Below are positions 1 through 6,745 of a stretch of 8,405 nucleotides of DNA, piece by piece (within the stretch, counting starts at the first letter, position 1; each line of letters opens with the position of its first letter). Under the pieces are notes generated by a model. It made no database searches and was not told the DNA's origin. It saw only the letters and a program-made list of their open reading frames with translations. Source of the DNA: Promethearchaeota archaeon (GTDB lineage: Archaea > Asgardarchaeota > Lokiarchaeia > Sigyniarchaeales > SOKP01); contig JAEORV010000048.1 of the NCBI GenBank assembly GCA_016840695.1, forward strand, positions 1 to 8,405, read 5' to 3'. The position numbers and the translations under genes are program-made.

Positions 1-117
1 TAAGTTTGGAATCTTATCTCCAATATTTAATATATTAAAAGCTATATTTAAAGAAGTTAATTCCTTATTTAGCCTATAAAAGAATTTTGAGTCCTCACTA
101 AGTAAAAATATTTTCAA
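1..117 (-). CDS. N-terminal fragment of an unidentified conserved-looking protein (cut by window edge)
   Basis: Read on the minus strand from a TTG at 117-115, 39 codons stay open to the window edge. The peptide begins LKIFLLSEDSKFFYRLNKEL and ends GDKIPNL at the edge. It looks like a real N-terminus: a short hydrophobic beta strand (KIFLL), an amphipathic helix (residues 11-22), then a second strand (FNILNIG), the start of an alternating alpha/beta fold. The frame stays open upstream of the TTG to a stop at 159-157 but has no ATG or GTG, so TTG is the only usual start. A TATA-like CTTATAATTT (minus strand, 150-141) lies about 28 bases upstream, which suits a leaderless transcript. I cannot name the family from 39 residues. 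It points away from the RadB-like gene at 159. Confidence 0.5.
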   Translation of the reverse strand, partial: MKIFLLSEDSKFFYRLNKELTSLNIAFNILNIGDKIPNL

Positions 118-158
118 ACTATAAATTATAAATATTAATAAAATTATAAGTTTTAATC
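118..158. promoter_or_regulatory. Compact divergent promoter with two interleaved TATA-like boxes
   Basis: These 41 bases between two divergent start codons are almost pure A/T. On the plus strand TTATAAAT at 126-133 is centred about 29 bases before the ATG at 159. On the minus strand TTATAATTT (149-141) is centred about 28 bases before the TTG at 117. Both spacings are what archaeal TBP/TFB promoters need if transcription starts at or next to the start codon, and neither gene has a Shine-Dalgarno site. Each box lies within the region the other promoter would need for initiation. In such AT-rich DNA chance TATA matches are common, so the spacing is the main support. Confidence 0.45.
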
Positions 159-866
159 ATGAATTTTCCAACACCAAAATTAAGCGCTCTATTTAAAGAT
201 AGCAGAATGATCAATGGAATATTTTCTGTTTATGGTGATTATGGAGTTGGAAAAACGATCTTTGCGCTTCAAACAATCATTAATACAGCAAAATTAGGAA
301 AAACTGTCGCATTTGTCTATAGTAAAAAAGAAATCCCTTCAGAAAAAATTAACAACTTGCTTGAATCGCATTCTCTTGAAAAACCTTCTGAAGTTCTCAA
401 AAATATCCTTACTTTCAAAGCTGATAGTTTTAACGACCTTAGAAATATTGCCTTAAATCTAGAATTTTTAATTTTAAATAGTAAAAAAGCGAAGAATGAT
501 TACAAAATTGATTTGATTGTTATTGATTCTATTACTGATTTATACAGAATAGAATTAAGTAAAGATAAAAAGGAAAAAAATTTAAACCTGAATTATCAAT
601 TAAATCTCATTTTAGCAAGTTTGCAATATATACGCGAGATATATGGAACGAGCATATTAATTGTCAATGAAACTAGCCAAACCAGTGTAAATAAACAAGA
701 ATTCGAATTCCAAAGCGGCGGAAAAGTCATGGATTACTGGATTGCAATGTCGCTAAAAATAAGTAGAACAGAGAAATTAAATCAAAGAAAATTTACAATA
801 TCTAAACTCCCCGATGGGAAACAAGTTGAATATACCTCAATTTTAACACGGGGAGGATTCACATAA
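159..866 (+). CDS. RadB-like RecA-fold ATPase, catalytic glutamate apparently lost
   Basis: A 235-residue single-domain RecA/Rad51-superfamily protein. Walker A is GDYGVGKT (residues 26-33) and Walker B is DLIVID (118-123), followed by SITDLYR as in RadA/RadB. A strand ending VNETSQTSVN (169-178) takes the place of the L2 region, and GGKVMDYWIAMSLKI (187-201) matches the late GG...W segment of RadB. There is no N-terminal helix-hairpin-helix domain, which also fits RadB (about 220-240 residues). Where RadA-type proteins have D-T-E-x-x-F (catalytic Glu), this one reads YSKKEIPSEKI (55-65), with Lys at the Glu position in my hand alignment. It may therefore bind ATP but hydrolyse it poorly. RadB proteins act as recombination mediators; that role here is inferred. 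The ATG has no Shine-Dalgarno site and is probably leaderless. The stop is 2 bases before the ABC permease start, so the genes are probably co-transcribed. A KaiC-like ATPase is the main alternative. Confidence 0.72.
   Translation: MNFPTPKLSALFKDSRMINGIFSVYGDYGVGKTIFALQTIINTAKLGKTVAFVYSKKEIPSEKINNLLESHSLEKPSEVLKNILTFKADSFNDLRNIALNLEFLILNSKKAKNDYKIDLIVIDSITDLYRIELSKDKKEKNLNLNYQLNLILASLQYIREIYGTSILIVNETSQTSVNKQEFEFQSGGKVMDYWIAMSLKISRTEKLNQRKFTISKLPDGKQVEYTSILTRGGFT
850..856 (+). promoter_or_regulatory. Shine-Dalgarno-like site before the ABC permease
   Basis: GGGAGGA at 850-856 lies in the last codons of the RadB-like gene, 12 bases before the ATG at 869. It is one of the few strong Shine-Dalgarno matches in the window. 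It favours the 869 start over the family-typical ATG at 908, although the spacing is at the long end. Confidence 0.45.
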
Positions 867-868
867 GA

Positions 869-3094
869 ATGGACACTCGTGCTAGAAAAGGTACTCATGT
901 AAAGGGTATGATTGAATTAAAAATTGCTTATCGTAGCCTCCTCAAACGTCCTATTCGTACTCTCTTAACCGTGATTGCTGTTATTCTTGGAGTTGGGCTA
1001 TTCTTTTCCGTGAATGTTGCCACGGATTCACTGGAGCATTCCTTATATTTACATTTAGGTCCAACTGAATTTGGGAATGCTAATAGATGGGTTTATTTGT
1101 TCCGTGGAATACTAATGGTCCTCTCAGGCATTTCTTTAATTATTTGTGTGATTATCATTAAAAATCTGATGGAAATGTCAAAAGAAGCCCAGATATACGA
1201 AATAGGTTTATTAAGAGCTATAGGTTCGTCAAAAAAGAGCTTGTTCTTAACTTTTTTCTTTCAAGTATTAATAATTGCTTTAATAGGAATGATTCTTGGT
1301 CTCTTTTTTGGGTATTTTCTCTCATATTTATTCTTCAATCCACTAAGGATTTTATTAAACAATTTTTATGCACTAGATCCTACATTTGAAATTGAATTAT
1401 ATGTAAAGGATTTTACTCTAATTCTTGGTATGCTCGCAGGATTAGGAATTCCTCTCATTTTTGGTACAATTCCTGCCATTTCCGCAGCCCGCTCTAATGT
1501 TATTGCTGCGTTAAACCAACGGTCTCAAGCTCGTAAAACAAACTTGCATAAGTTAAGATCCTTTATTCTTCAAGCAATCCTTTCCATCTCTTTAATTTCT
1601 ATTGGGATATTTATTATTCGCATAGGTTTTGCAGGGCTTCTATCGTTTACTTCAGATCCTACTGCGGAAACAAATATGGCAATAATATCTCTATTTTTCG
1701 CGGGATTAATTTTCATTTGCGGCTCAGTTTTATTCGGTACACTTTTTCTCCCTTACATTTCTTACTTTTTCTCGACACTTCTTTACCCTTTCTTACTAAA
1801 AACTAAAAAAATTTGTTATCGCAATTTAGTTAAAAACTCCCGTCGAACAAAAAACACGTTTCTTATGATTTCCATTGGATTGTCGTTTCTCATAACCGTG
1901 AATATCACAGAGCACTCTATAGAAGCAGGTATCGTTCCTGGAGCACATATGCGACTTGGTGGCGATATCTGTCTTTCTATGTATTATTCTTCACATCAAA
2001 GAATAATTCCACTAAATACAAGTAATAATATTTCTAAAATCTCTCATGTTTCAAATGTGTGTGAAGTTAAAAATTCACATTATAATACAAATTATACTAC
2101 GTGCGATGATTTTGGAACAAAAGAAGGAGAACACATGATTCTTTTTGTAATTAATACAACAAGTTATGTACAAATGCATTCTAGTGAATCTATTTATAGT
2201 TATACAGGAGATAAATCATTTCATGATTTTATTCACCAACTTGATGTTAATGGAACAGTAATTTTACAGGATGGTTTATCATCTACGATACAGAAATCAG
2301 AAGGTCAGATTGTAAATATAACTACATCACCGGCTGCAGATTGGTTTTTTCCGGCCATGTCAGTGAATTTAACAATTGTAGGGATTATGGGTATAATGCC
2401 CGGAATTCGGTTTACCTGGGATGAAGACTTATGGCCCGATGAAACTGAATTCGCAGCAATAATCTCGTGGAATACCTATTTTAATCTTACAGGAGAAACA
2501 TTTGATAAAACATTTGCAAATTTTTGGATTGAATGTGATGATATATATCAATCTGATGATGTTCTTGATGAGATCTCTAATCTTTATCAAACTTTAGGAA
2601 ACCCATGGGCAACTATAGATTTTAGTGCGGCGTGGTCTATTCGAACTATTGTTGATGAAATTACAGGCATACGAGAAATCTTGAGCCTTGTAATCGTCGT
2701 AGTTGTTGCTATTCTTTACATGGCTATAATAATTTCCATGCTTGGCTTGATAACTTCAATGATAATGAATATCAATCAGCGAAGAAATGAAATTGGGGTA
2801 TTAAGATCTATAGGAATCTCCAAATATCAAATAATGCAAATTGTATTTGGAGAAACATTAGTAATATGTGCAGCTACTTTAATTACGGGGATAATATGCG
2901 GTATAACCACTGCGTTACTAATATCAAATGTTCCATTTATGGCTTATACTCCTATTTTTTTTACATTAAGATGGGAAGATATAACAAATATTTCGATTTT
3001 TATGGTTAGTCTGAGTTTATTTGCTTCAATTGTTCCGGCAATAAAGGCTCTTCGTCTCAGTATTATCGATGCAATAAGAAAAAGAGGGATGTAA
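869..3094 (+). CDS. ABC transporter permease, FtsX type, ten predicted membrane helices
   Basis: Membrane subunit of a MacB/FtsX-superfamily exporter or mechanotransmitter, partner of the ATPase that follows. Hydrophobic stretches suggest helices at about residues 31-50, 78-98, 125-156, 181-205, 232-256, 270-306, 329-345, 602-630, 655-687 and 705-725. Two FtsX units are visible, each with the cytoplasmic coupling motif: EIGLLRAIGSSK (111-122) and EIGVLRSIGISK (641-652). Each unit ends in a matching helix (AISAARSNVIAAL, 203-215; AIKALRLSIIDAI, 724-736). One large extracytoplasmic domain (about 346-600) lies between helices 7 and 8, the layout known from BceB-type permeases. The loop after helix 1 is only about 27 residues, where two-ectodomain relatives have a second domain. 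Start: 869 has a Shine-Dalgarno match, but the ATG at 908 gives MIELKIAYRSLLKRPIRTLL, a typical family N-terminus. Substrate unknown; lipid, lipoprotein or peptide handling are all possible. Confidence 0.88.
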   Translation: MDTRARKGTHVKGMIELKIAYRSLLKRPIRTLLTVIAVILGVGLFFSVNVATDSLEHSLYLHLGPTEFGNANRWVYLFRGILMVLSGISLIICVIIIKNLMEMSKEAQIYEIGLLRAIGSSKKSLFLTFFFQVLIIALIGMILGLFFGYFLSYLFFNPLRILLNNFYALDPTFEIELYVKDFTLILGMLAGLGIPLIFGTIPAISAARSNVIAALNQRSQARKTNLHKLRSFILQAILSISLISIGIFIIRIGFAGLLSFTSDPTAETNMAIISLFFAGLIFICGSVLFGTLFLPYISYFFSTLLYPFLLKTKKICYRNLVKNSRRTKNTFLMISIGLSFLITVNITEHSIEAGIVPGAHMRLGGDICLSMYYSSHQRIIPLNTSNNISKISHVSNVCEVKNSHYNTNYTTCDDFGTKEGEHMILFVINTTSYVQMHSSESIYSYTGDKSFHDFIHQLDVNGTVILQDGLSSTIQKSEGQIVNITTSPAADWFFPAMSVNLTIVGIMGIMPGIRFTWDEDLWPDETEFAAIISWNTYFNLTGETFDKTFANFWIECDDIYQSDDVLDEISNLYQTLGNPWATIDFSAAWSIRTIVDEITGIREILSLVIVVVVAILYMAIIISMLGLITSMIMNINQRRNEIGVLRSIGISKYQIMQIVFGETLVICAATLITGIICGITTALLISNVPFMAYTPIFFTLRWEDITNISIFMVSLSLFASIVPAIKALRLSIIDAIRKRGM
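3084..3088 (+). promoter_or_regulatory. Shine-Dalgarno-like site before the ABC ATPase
   Basis: GAGGG at 3084-3088 ends six bases before the ATG at 3095 and lies inside the last codons of the permease gene. It supports this start and translational coupling of the two transporter genes. Confidence 0.5.
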
Positions 3095-3814
3095 ATGAGA
3101 ATACACAAAAAAAAATATCTACCTTATTTAGGCTCGAAAGATGATGTTCTTGTATTAAAAGATATCCACAAGATATATGACCTTGGGAAAACAAAAGTAA
3201 AGGCGTTAAATGGAATTTCACTTACTGTCCAAAGGGGAGATTTAATTTCCATTATGGGCCCATCTGGTTCAGGAAAGACGACGTTATTAAATCTGATAGG
3301 TGCACTGGATACGCCAACCCGCGGATCTATTTATATTAACGGAAAAGATATGATGGCAATGAATGACGCTGCCCTGACACGTCTAAGAAGACATGAGATA
3401 GGTTTTATATTTCAGTTTTATAATTTAATCCCCGTTCTCACGTGTTATGAAAACGTAGAACTTCCTCTAATCGCAGCTGGAGTTGATAAAAATACTAGAG
3501 AACATAGAGTATTAGAAATTCTTTCAAAGGTTGGTTTAGAAAATCGCTTAGACCATAAACCTGAAGAACTTTCCGGGGGACAGCAGCAAAGAGCAGCAAT
3601 AGCTCGTGCACTGGTAAATCGACCAAGTTTTGTCTTGGCCGACGAATTAACCGGTGATTTAGACACGAAAACCGGTGAAAAAATCATGGAATACTTGGTA
3701 TCTCTTAACCTTTCAGAGAATCAGACATTCATAATAATCACCCATGATATTGATGTTGCAAGGAAAGCTTCAAAAATATATCACATTAAAGATGGACGAT
3801 TCGTAAATAGCTAG
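3095..3814 (+). CDS. ABC transporter ATP-binding protein, MacB/LolD/BceA class
   Basis: Cytoplasmic ATPase that drives the permease encoded just upstream; the permease stop and this ATG are adjacent with no gap. All ABC elements are present in order: Walker A GPSGSGKTT (residues 55-63), Q-loop Gln107 in FQFYNLIPVLT, signature LSGGQQQR (159-166), Walker B FVLADE (179-184), D-loop LD (189-190) and H-loop His217 in IIITHD. The phrase FQFYNLIPVLT and the following ENVELPL are hallmarks of the MacB/LolD/FtsE group that pairs with FtsX-type permeases. Length (239) is normal, with about 14 extra basic residues before the usual start of the domain. One oddity: the segment after Walker B reads ADELTGDLD, with Leu where the family nearly always has Pro (ADEPTG). 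Catalytic residues are intact, so it should be active. Confidence 0.95.
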   Translation: MRIHKKKYLPYLGSKDDVLVLKDIHKIYDLGKTKVKALNGISLTVQRGDLISIMGPSGSGKTTLLNLIGALDTPTRGSIYINGKDMMAMNDAALTRLRRHEIGFIFQFYNLIPVLTCYENVELPLIAAGVDKNTREHRVLEILSKVGLENRLDHKPEELSGGQQQRAAIARALVNRPSFVLADELTGDLDTKTGEKIMEYLVSLNLSENQTFIIITHDIDVARKASKIYHIKDGRFVNS

Positions 3815-3835
3815 ATATCCCAAAAAAATAAAAAA

Positions 3836-3864
3836 TATCAATGATCGTTCATTTTTTATTGATA
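3836..3864 (+). terminator. Inverted repeats and T-run between the transporter and phosphatase genes
   Basis: The 52-base gap holds two alternative inverted repeats. The outer is TATCAAT (3836-3842) with ATTGATA (3858-3864). The inner is AATGA (3840-3844), loop TCGT, TCATT (3849-3853), running into a T-run (3852-3857). Archaeal termination depends mainly on T-runs, so this could end the transporter transcript. It also lies just before the ATG at 3867, so it could instead be an operator or 5' element of the phosphatase cluster. Confidence 0.35.
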
Positions 3865-3866
3865 GC

Positions 3867-4856
3867 ATGAGCGATAAAAATGAAAATATCAAGTTATCAA
3901 GGTGGTTAGATAAAAACCTCCCCCATTATTATCCCAATAGGGGCGATTTAATAGATATTATTGAAACTATAGCCGAAGCAACTATTCCGATACGTGGACT
4001 GCTTGAAAAAGGTATAACTTCTCGAGAAATCCAATATCGAATGAATATTGAAGCTCCAGGAAAGGATACAAAAAATATTTATGATGAAGACCAAATTCAC
4101 GAAGATATCCTCACGCATTCTATAATTTTAAAGGCTTTACAAGAAGGGGACACTGATTTCCTATTTGTAGCATCTGAAGAAGCTGAACCTGTTATTGGAA
4201 ACGGAAAATTTGGAATTACTACGGATCCTGTTGATGGTTCTTCGAATGTAGCGGTAAACAGAACCGTGGGAACGATTGTAGGTGTTTTTAACGAACGAGG
4301 TGAAATTGTTGCGGGATTTTATGTGTTATACGGGATTTTCACAAATTTTATTATATCCATAAATGGTCTAGTTGCAGAATTCATTCTTGATACCTCACCA
4401 TATTCAATGACCTTCTATCATTATGTCTTCCATGAATTGCTAGAAATGCCCGATAAGGACGATGGTGGTGTTAGATGTTTAGGCGGAGATCCTAGTAAGT
4501 GGTCCGATAAATGCAGGGCATATGAGAAACTACTTATTGAACGCAAGGTAAAAGACAGGTATAGTGGAAGTTTTGTAGGAGATTTTCACGCAATCGTTAA
4601 TTATGGCGGTGTTTACTCGTATTTTCTACAAGAAGGAAAAGCAAAAATTCGTCTTTATTACGAATGGCTTCCGCTTGCGTTTATCGCTAAGACTTTAGGT
4701 GGAGATTTTTTAATCATAGACGATAATAATAATACAACCACTATGAAAGACGTTAAATTGTTAACTAAAGATAATGTAAAAAAGATTCACGCAAGGACTT
4801 GCGCGGGTCTTATAGGAAGCAAGAAAGCAGTTAATTGGTTTAATGAAATAAAATGA
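3867..4856 (+). CDS. fbp: Fructose-1,6-bisphosphatase, class I
   Basis: Predicted to remove the 1-phosphate of fructose 1,6-bisphosphate to give fructose 6-phosphate, the committed step of gluconeogenesis, in the cytoplasm with Mg2+. The metal-site motif of the inositol-phosphatase/FBPase superfamily is clear: ASEEAEP (residues 102-108) and DPVDGSSN (120-127). The stretch VNRTVGTIVGVF (130-141) after it is specific to class I FBPase. Later landmarks also match: RYSGSFVGDFHAIVNYGGVY (231-250) and KIRLYYEWLPLAF (260-272), where Lys260, Tyr246 and Glu266 line up with the substrate- and metal-binding Lys274, Tyr264 and Glu280 of the pig enzyme. The 329-residue length is normal, so it looks complete. 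The ATG at 3867 has no Shine-Dalgarno site. The gene overlaps trm1 by 4 bases (ATGA), showing co-translation. An inositol monophosphatase is less likely because of length and the C-terminal motifs. A sedoheptulose-bisphosphatase activity cannot be excluded. Confidence 0.88.
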   Translation: MSDKNENIKLSRWLDKNLPHYYPNRGDLIDIIETIAEATIPIRGLLEKGITSREIQYRMNIEAPGKDTKNIYDEDQIHEDILTHSIILKALQEGDTDFLFVASEEAEPVIGNGKFGITTDPVDGSSNVAVNRTVGTIVGVFNERGEIVAGFYVLYGIFTNFIISINGLVAEFILDTSPYSMTFYHYVFHELLEMPDKDDGGVRCLGGDPSKWSDKCRAYEKLLIERKVKDRYSGSFVGDFHAIVNYGGVYSYFLQEGKAKIRLYYEWLPLAFIAKTLGGDFLIIDDNNNTTTMKDVKLLTKDNVKKIHARTCAGLIGSKKAVNWFNEIK

Positions 4857-6097
4857 AGATTCAAGATAAGACATCAGATAATCTTATTATTAAAAAAGAA
4901 GGATTGGCAGAATTATATATATTCAAAACGGATGACGATTCAATTCCATCAAAGTCGATGAATGTATTTTATAATAAAAAAATGGAAATCAACCGCGATA
5001 TTTCCTCATTAGCCATAAACGCATACAAGAAGTTATATAATCAAGATCTTGTGATTGTAGATTCAATGGCCGCATCAGGGATAAGTTCTATACGATTGTT
5101 ATTAGAATGTGAAAATGTAAAAAAAATGTACATTAACGATATCAATCCTGTGGCTGTTGATTTAATAAAGGAAAACCTTTCTCTAAACAAATTGAATGCC
5201 GATAGTGGTCATGTTGAAATTTCAAGAAAAGATTCTAATTTTTTACTCTCTGAAATCGCTCAAATTGCACACCTAAATCCGGAAAACGACATTAAAAAAC
5301 CTAACGTGATATCTATCGATCCCTTTGGAACGCCTAATCTTTACGTGAACTCAGCTTTTAATGCAATCCAAAGATCCAATGGATTAGTTTGCATTACTGC
5401 TACAGATACAGCTGTATTGTTTGGAATACGCCCTAAAGCTTGTATTAGAAAATACATGTCAAAACCACTCCATAACGATTATTGTAAAGAAATCGGTGCG
5501 CGTATCTTAATTTATTTCATCTCAAGAATGGCAAATGTGAATAAGTTGGGAATTATTCCATTATTAACATTCTACTCAAATCATTTCATTAGAGTATTTG
5601 CCTTAACAATCAAGGATCAAAAACAAATATCAGATTATTTCAATAGTTATGGCTACATAATACACTGTAAACGCTGTAATTATCGTAAAGTTTTAGAAAG
5701 CAACATTCTCACCTTACACGATACATGTCCTAATTGTAAAAACAATGAACACATGGATTTTGCGGGACCATTATGGATTGATAAACTTCACGACGAGGAT
5801 TTCGTTAAACAAGTGAGTAACTTCAATGAGAGCACAAATTTTTCCAATAAAAATAAGATTAATAAAATTTTGAACCTCGTGCTTGAAGAAATCAACATGC
5901 CAATATCATATATTAACATTCATAAACTAAGCCAAGAATTAAGTCTTCATGCTGTTCCAAAAATGGATGAGGTGATTAACCTGCTTCAAGAACAAGGATA
6001 CAAAGCCTCTAGAACTCATTTCGATTTTACATCAATTAAAACTAATATGGAACTGGAGTCAATTCAAGAACTATTGTTAGAGACCTATAAAATCTAG
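4853..6097 (+). CDS. trm1: tRNA (guanine(26)-N(2))-dimethyltransferase Trm1
   Basis: Predicted S-adenosylmethionine-dependent enzyme that makes N2,N2-dimethylguanosine at tRNA position 26. Landmarks in order: substrate-side motif FYNKKMEINRDIS (residues 39-51, normally FYNPxMxxNRD); SAM motif I DSMAASGISSIR (70-81, usual form D-x-x-AxSGxRxxR); acidic INDINPVAV (94-102) for SAM ribose binding; catalytic DPFGTP (156-161); and ITATDTAVLFG (181-191), characteristic of Trm1. A C-terminal domain carries a probable zinc site, Cys272/Cys275 with Cys292/Cys295, then GPLW (305-308) and the late SRTHF (386-390). Length of 414 is slightly above the roughly 380 typical of archaeal Trm1; the region around 318-340 is polar and Asn/Lys-rich and may be an insertion. 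It starts inside the phosphatase gene (ATGA overlap) and ends 12 bases before rlmE. All catalytic motifs look intact. Confidence 0.95.
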   Translation: MKIQDKTSDNLIIKKEGLAELYIFKTDDDSIPSKSMNVFYNKKMEINRDISSLAINAYKKLYNQDLVIVDSMAASGISSIRLLLECENVKKMYINDINPVAVDLIKENLSLNKLNADSGHVEISRKDSNFLLSEIAQIAHLNPENDIKKPNVISIDPFGTPNLYVNSAFNAIQRSNGLVCITATDTAVLFGIRPKACIRKYMSKPLHNDYCKEIGARILIYFISRMANVNKLGIIPLLTFYSNHFIRVFALTIKDQKQISDYFNSYGYIIHCKRCNYRKVLESNILTLHDTCPNCKNNEHMDFAGPLWIDKLHDEDFVKQVSNFNESTNFSNKNKINKILNLVLEEINMPISYINIHKLSQELSLHAVPKMDEVINLLQEQGYKASRTHFDFTSIKTNMELESIQELLLETYKI

Positions 6098-6109
6098 AGT
6101 AATTAAAAC

Positions 6110-6745
6110 ATGTCCAGAGACCCAAGAACGCACCGGAAAGACCCAGCTTATAAACAGGCAAAAAGGGAAAATTATAGAGCAAGATCCGCTTATAAATTAT
6201 TAGAGATTAATAGAAAATTCAATATCTTTAAAAGAGCGTTCTATATCATGGATTTAGGTTCGACGCCTGGTTCGTGGCTTCAAGTGACACGAAAAATAGC
6301 GAAAGAAAACTTAGAAAAATACAACGATGGATACTATCACAGGGATCACTTTAAAATCCTTGGAGTTGATATAAAACACGTAACTCCCATTGAAGATGTA
6401 ACCATCCTTAAAATGGATTTCACCACGCCCGAATTTAACGAAGAAGTAAAATCGTTTTTTGGAAAGAAAATAGATCTCCTCCTTTCAGATGCCTCTATTA
6501 AAAAATCTGGCATTAAATTTAGTGATGACGTGAATCAAATTAACCTTTGTTATAAAATTTTAAAGATCGCACGAAATTTCTTGAAGCCCAAAGGAAACAT
6601 GGTAATAAAAGTCTTCCAAGGATCAGATTTTAACAACTTTTTAACTGCTATGAAAAAAGAATTTAGATCGATAAAATCATTCAAGCCTAAAAGTTCCCGT
6701 AGAACTTCAAATGAGATTTATTTGATCGGTTATAAAAAGAATTAA
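6110..6745 (+). CDS. rlmE: 23S rRNA 2'-O-methyltransferase, RlmE/FtsJ family
   Basis: Predicted SAM-dependent enzyme methylating the 2'-OH of the A-loop uridine of 23S rRNA (U2552 in E. coli numbering). The FtsJ fold is recognisable end to end: RARSAYKLLEI (residues 23-33), SAM motif I DLGSTPGSW (48-56), GVDIK (85-89), MDFT (102-105), LLSDAS (124-129), MVIKVFQG (164-171) and PKSSRRTSNEIYLIG (193-207). The catalytic tetrad is complete as Lys29, Asp127, Lys167 and Glu202. Motif I differs from the usual DLGAAPGGW at three small-residue positions, and the usual Pro after SDAS is Ile. The 211-residue length is normal and there is no TRAM domain of the kind some archaeal homologues carry. It follows trm1 by 12 bases, so the two RNA methyltransferases are probably co-transcribed. 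Its stop directly abuts the stop of the opposite gene. A related FtsJ enzyme acting on tRNA (Trm7-like) is less likely. Confidence 0.92.
   Translation: MSRDPRTHRKDPAYKQAKRENYRARSAYKLLEINRKFNIFKRAFYIMDLGSTPGSWLQVTRKIAKENLEKYNDGYYHRDHFKILGVDIKHVTPIEDVTILKMDFTTPEFNEEVKSFFGKKIDLLLSDASIKKSGIKFSDDVNQINLCYKILKIARNFLKPKGNMVIKVFQGSDFNNFLTAMKKEFRSIKSFKPKSSRRTSNEIYLIGYKKN

Noticed and set aside
3445..3687. 80-residue open frame on the minus strand
   Set aside because: It lies wholly inside the ABC ATPase, opposite its Q-loop to Walker B region. Its composition (Ser/Pro/Cys-rich) is that of an antisense shadow.
3815..3866. Riboswitch before the fructose-bisphosphatase gene
   Set aside because: The gap is only 52 bases and shows no known aptamer pattern.
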